Assembly (NCBI RefSeq): GCF_015207035.1
Contig: NZ_JADEXQ010000025.1
Location: 1 to 60,728, forward strand
Direction of reading: 5' to 3'
Length of the DNA: 60,728 nucleotides
DNA from: Romeriopsis navalis LEGE 11480
GTDB lineage: Bacteria; Cyanobacteriota; Cyanobacteriia; Leptolyngbyales; Leptolyngbyaceae
The notes under the pieces are model-generated. The model saw only the letters and a program-made list of their open reading frames with translations, ran no database searches and was not told where the DNA came from. Positions within the stretch are counted from its first letter, which is position 1. Each line of letters starts with the position of its first letter. Shown in pieces: positions 57,523 through 60,728 of the stretch. A program made the position numbers and the translations under genes.

Positions 57523-57672
57523 CTAGAACCAGCCGCTATTCAGCATCTCCAAAATTGGAGCGGGCACCATTTCCCGCGAATCTAAGATTTGTACCATTAC
57601 GAGGTACACCACACCCAACAGCAAAGAAATTGCGCCGGTAATCACTGCCACTGCCTTGGGTCTTTCCATCAT
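57523..57672 (-). CDS. Small 49-residue membrane protein
   Basis: Too short for usual gene calling but protein-like: MMERPKAVAV at the start, a membrane segment ITGAISLLLGVVYLVMV, then a polar tail ending in MLNSGWF. It starts at ATG 57672 (ATG ATG doublet), and its stop lies 22 bases beyond the 3' end of the convergent DUF3592 gene. The sequence resembles small one-helix proteins conserved in cyanobacteria. Function unknown. Confidence 0.6.
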   Translation of the reverse strand: MMERPKAVAVITGAISLLLGVVYLVMVQILDSREMVPAPILEMLNSGWF

Positions 57673-58119
57673 ATTCACTCATCCAAACGGGTTCGGTTTC
57701 TATTGTAGATGGTTGACGATCGGTCGAGTGGTTGGCGTGCCCAGAATGCCCCTAACCGCAGTGCCGACTCGCCTCAGCTGGCATTGACCGGAGTGATCGC
57801 ATTGAGCTAGGGACGACACCAATGTTTTGGGCCAGAATTCATGGATCGATTTAAGGCTTAACTCAAACCGGCCTCAAAATAGCGGCGGTCATCATGAGGC
57901 CCCATGGCCCAAATCCGAATTGCAAACTCCAAATTGTATCTAGCGGGTCGAACGGTGTGCGTTTACTACTTGACTCAAACGCTATATTAAGAGTGTAACG
58001 AACTGCTAAAACGCTGTATGTAGAGTCTTCCTGCTCAATCCGCCCGAAAAAACTGTGAACTGTCTTGGAACATCGTATAAACTGACTGGTGTTAATCCCT
58101 TGGCTAGACAGTAATCCCT
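57673..58119. other. Intergenic region upstream of the ABC ATPase
   Basis: It has no gene that I can support. A TATATT box at about 57983 could be a -10 element for the gene at 58120, but no spaced -35 box is seen. A 7-bp GGCCTCA/TGAGGCC inverted repeat (57870-57876 with 57895-57901) is also present. Confidence 0.35.
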
Positions 58120-59091
58120 ATGGAACCAGTCGTGGACGCTCCCGAGCAACCAATTCCGGACGAACGCCCGATCGCCCTCGAAACCTTTAACCTGTCAAAG
58201 CGCTATCGGACTGGCTTTTGGCTGACGAAGCGGGTTCTGTCTTTGCAGCAGATCAACCTCAAGATCAATGAAGGTGAAACCTTTGGCCTCTTGGGGCAAA
58301 ATGGCGCGGGTAAAACCACGTTCCTCAAGACGGTTCTCGGCATTGTCAAGCCGAGTAAGGGCAAAGCGGTGTTGTTGGGGAAAGCGATCGGCAACCGCAA
58401 AGTCAAGCAGCGAATTGGCTACCTGCCCGAAAATCCTTACTTCTATGACTATCTGACGGGGTATGAGATTTTAGAATTCAGCGCAGGGCTGTTTGGTATT
58501 CCGAAGCGGGTTTACAAAAATCGGATTAATGAACTGATTGACTTAGTCGGTCTGAGCCAGGGTGATGCGCGGAAAAAGCAACTGCGGCAATATTCCAAGG
58601 GGATGCTGCAACGCATTGGCATGGCCCAGGCTTTGATTAATGACCCAGATGTGGTGTTTCTGGATGAACCGATGTCGGGACTTGATCCCCTGGGTCGGTA
58701 TCAAATGCGGGAAATTATCCTCTCGCTGAAAGCGCAGGGCAAGACCATCTTCTTCAATAGCCATGTGCTATCGGATGTGGAGAAGATCTGCGATCGCATT
58801 GCCATCCTCGATAAGGGGGAGTTGATTTGCCAGGGCGCCATCCATGATTTGCTAGGTGAAGCTCAGGGCTATCGGGTGAAGATTCGCGGCGGTAATCCCG
58901 AAATGCTGAAGCAACGTGTGCGTAATCTAAAGATTCAAGATGGACTTTGGGTCGGCACGCTGAAGGGCGATGCCCAGGACTTTATTGCCAGTTTGCGGTT
59001 AATGCGTGCGCAGTTGGAATCGATCGAGCTGGCGAAGCCCAATTTGGAAGAGTTTTTTGTGCAGCAAATTCGCAATCGTGGTGTGGCCTAG
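58120..59091 (+). CDS. ABC transporter ATP-binding protein
   Basis: A 323-residue stand-alone ATPase subunit. Walker A is GQNGAGKTT (about residue 62), the signature is QYSKGMLQRIGMAQA, Walker B is VVFLDEPMSGLDP, and the H loop is FFNSHVLSDVEK. The C-terminal 80 residues after the ATPase core are typical of the drug/antibiotic-exporter (CcmA/DRA-like) branch. A membrane partner is not encoded next to it in this window: the following 680 bases hold no gene. Transport or regulation of an unknown substrate. Confidence 0.9.
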   Translation: MEPVVDAPEQPIPDERPIALETFNLSKRYRTGFWLTKRVLSLQQINLKINEGETFGLLGQNGAGKTTFLKTVLGIVKPSKGKAVLLGKAIGNRKVKQRIGYLPENPYFYDYLTGYEILEFSAGLFGIPKRVYKNRINELIDLVGLSQGDARKKQLRQYSKGMLQRIGMAQALINDPDVVFLDEPMSGLDPLGRYQMREIILSLKAQGKTIFFNSHVLSDVEKICDRIAILDKGELICQGAIHDLLGEAQGYRVKIRGGNPEMLKQRVRNLKIQDGLWVGTLKGDAQDFIASLRLMRAQLESIELAKPNLEEFFVQQIRNRGVA

Positions 59092-59777
59092 CATTTATGT
59101 GGGGTTGAGCATTCACTCGGCTCAATCCTGATCGCCAGATCGATTGATTGATCCAAACATTTGTTCGTCAGAGTAAAAAAGTGGGGTAACTAGAGATAGA
59201 TAAACCTAGTTACCCCCACCTCTTCAGTACGCTTCAATCATCGGACTATGTCTGATCGATGCCCACTGGAGGGGTGGCTTTATGTTTTATCACCATCCTT
59301 GAATTAGGCGATGGGGGCCGTGCTTGCCCCAAATGGAACTTTCCCCTGACAGGACCGATTATTGGGTCGATCGACGGTGACTTTGGGTACCCTGCATAAT
59401 TCTGGCAAAGTAAAACCGTGGAAACCAGGAACTTAGCTGAGAGAACTCGATCCGGAACAATTGAACAAATTGGTCAAATTAATTGTCGATTCAACCGGTC
59501 GTCGTTCCGTATCATTGCGTGATCGATACTGGAGGGCATAGCAAAATCATCGTCGATCGCCCAAGATTCCGTTTCCAATCCGACATTCCGGACGATTTAG
59601 ATAATTAGAAAGTGAAACTCACGTAAAAAATCAAAGCGTTGGTAATGTGAATTGAAATCCGTAGTCTCGCTCAAGAAGAAGCACTGCGGGGTCAAGCAGA
59701 CTGAGTGCATTCGACTTAACTTTTCCGTTAAGCAGTTACCAAAATAATTCACTTAGCTTTTAACCCAGTTGTTTCCC
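59092..59777. other. 686-bp non-coding region
   Basis: No open frame longer than about 60 codons is credible. It carries the minus-strand terminator described next, several GATCGA-rich segments and an AT-rich end before the PEP-CTERM gene. The + strand promoter of that gene should lie here (for instance near 59610-59760) but is not evident. Confidence 0.4.
59175..59219 (-). terminator. Intrinsic terminator on the minus strand
   Basis: GTGGGGTAACTAG (59181-59193) and CTAGTTACCCCCAC (59206-59219) form a 13-bp stem with one bulged base. On the minus strand TTTTTT follows directly. On the + strand only CTCTTCAG follows. No minus-strand gene lies to its right, so it may end an unannotated RNA; it could also back up the ABC gene. 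Confidence 0.5.
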
Positions 59778-60524
59778 ATGATGAAGTTCGTTTCTAAAGT
59801 TGTTTGTTCGCTGGTAATCGGTACTGTGGCTGTAGCTGCAACGGCTGGTTCGGCTGATGCCTTTTCCTTCAAAGTGACCAGCGGCATTGCGGATATCGAT
59901 GGTTCGACCGATCGGGGCGCGTTCTCCGACTTCCACGGCCAAGACGGTTTTTTCAATATTAATTTCGACGACGGGATTGCACCGACTAGCGGACCGGTCC
60001 AGTATTCGTTCCAAAACGGCAATACCAGCAGTGTCCGCAATAACGTCTGGGCACCGACTTCCTTGACTGGCGAGAGAAATAAAACGGACTACTTAGCCGT
60101 ATTCAATGGCGATTCGGTCAATATTGATCTAGACGAACAATTTAACTACTACGGGATTGCTTGGGGCGCGATTAGTGACAACAATACATTCTCGTTCTAC
60201 AACGGCAGCGAGTTGGTCAAGACCATCACAACCCAGGATATTGATCCAGTTGCGCCGGTGCGGGCGTCGCACCAAAACGGCGAAGGTAATGGTTACGTAC
60301 ACTTCTATGCGGATAATGCCAACGAAACCTTCAACCGGATTGTGATTAGCCAAATTAGCTCCGTGGGTGGTGGATTTGAAACCGATAACCACTCTTTCCG
60401 CCGGGGCAGCGGTGGGTTTGACTATGAGAACCCGACTAAGACTCCGGAGCCAGCGGCGATGTTGGGTCTAGCTGTTGCTGGTGGTGCGGCATGGCTCAAG
60501 CGCAAGCGTGCCGCTAAAGCGTAA
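59778..60524 (+). CDS. PEP-CTERM sorting domain protein
   Basis: A 248-residue exported protein starting at ATG 59778, with a TTG three codons upstream. The signal peptide is MMKFVSKVVCSLVIGTVAV and ends near SADA. A beta-rich middle (about residues 32-220) has no recognised family. The C-terminus has the PEP-CTERM tripartite signal: a PEP motif (KTPEPAAM), a hydrophobic helix (LGLAVAGGAAWL) and a basic end (KRKRAAK). This signal is processed by an exosortase/archaeosortase-type system and directs proteins to the extracellular matrix. The sortase gene is not in this window. Confidence 0.9.
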   Translation: MMKFVSKVVCSLVIGTVAVAATAGSADAFSFKVTSGIADIDGSTDRGAFSDFHGQDGFFNINFDDGIAPTSGPVQYSFQNGNTSSVRNNVWAPTSLTGERNKTDYLAVFNGDSVNIDLDEQFNYYGIAWGAISDNNTFSFYNGSELVKTITTQDIDPVAPVRASHQNGEGNGYVHFYADNANETFNRIVISQISSVGGGFETDNHSFRRGSGGFDYENPTKTPEPAAMLGLAVAGGAAWLKRKRAAKA

Positions 60525-60569
60525 ATTGCGATAGCACAAATTCGCTTTAACTAACCGCCTGACCGCACT

Positions 60570-60599
60570 ATCCCTGGGTGATAATTGTCGCCCAGGGAT
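60570..60599 (+). terminator. Terminator hairpin after the PEP-CTERM gene
   Basis: ATCCCTGGG (60570-60578) and CCCAGGGAT (60591-60599) form a 9-bp stem around a 12-base loop. TAATCGTTT follows, so the T tract is weak. Confidence 0.5.
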
Positions 60600-60728
60600 T
60601 AATCGTTTAACTGCTGCCACCCACCCGACCCGGCCATCAAACCCATCCCCGCCAAAAATAACCTAAGCCACCAACTCGCAAAGCAACACGTTATGCTGGA
60701 GAATCAAATGTAACGATTCCTTAACGAA

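Overview
The window is a piece of a cyanobacterial chromosome. The evidence is the very frequent GCGATCGC (HIP1-type) octamer and its cores, many GTG and TTG start options, and a gene repertoire typical of cyanobacteria: CHAT/TPR proteins, many hybrid histidine kinases, a RuBisCO-like MtnW, small conserved cyanobacterial membrane proteins and a PEP-CTERM protein. Base composition is close to half GC by eye. I cannot name the genus. No rRNA or tRNA gene, insertion sequence or CRISPR array was recognised.

Layout. 1-3.2 kb: the 3' part of a calcium-binding VCBS/FG-GAP repeat protein and a DUF4268 nuclease-like protein. 3.2-10.4 kb: a GltS-type symporter, a secreted prolyl-oligopeptidase-like hydrolase, a NarL-type two-component pair and a secreted Arg/Tyr-rich protein. 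10.6-13.2 kb: a methionine-salvage operon mtnW-mtnX-mtnB. 13.4-22.9 kb: three tandem paralogous secreted TPR-CHAT proteins. 22.9-30 kb: prfB with its programmed +1 frameshift, asnS, small conserved proteins, an ABC exporter and an AI-2E-family transporter. 30.2-37.4 kb: a membrane-anchored protein, a fourth CHAT protein of different architecture, ddl, a HAD phosphatase and small membrane proteins. 38.0-44.5 kb: three histidine kinases in a row.

44.7-51.6 kb is the most striking part. It is a minus-strand cassette that encodes a WGR/HEAT-repeat protein, then a winged-helix/SWIM zinc-finger protein, then a 535-bp structured non-coding gap, then a reverse transcriptase. The reverse transcriptase carries both retron hallmarks (an NAxxH motif and a VTG motif) and YADD. 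This is a retron, and its two accessory proteins match, as far as I recall, the class described as type XIII (ARM/HEAT plus WHSWIM). The gap upstream of the reverse transcriptase contains a strong compound hairpin and flanking inverted repeats and is the likely msr-msd RNA. Two closely similar histidine kinases flank the cassette. 52.3-60.7 kb: a membrane histidine kinase, several small membrane proteins, a DUF1697 protein, a methyltransferase, a DUF3592 protein, a 49-residue membrane protein, an ABC ATPase and a PEP-CTERM protein.

The genes do not form one pathway. The clear functional units are the mtnWXB operon, the NarL-type pair, the CHAT triplet, the kinase cluster and the retron. Two long gaps (31.1-31.75 kb and 59.1-59.8 kb) each contain an intrinsic terminator that points left with no gene to its right, so each may hold an unannotated minus-strand RNA.
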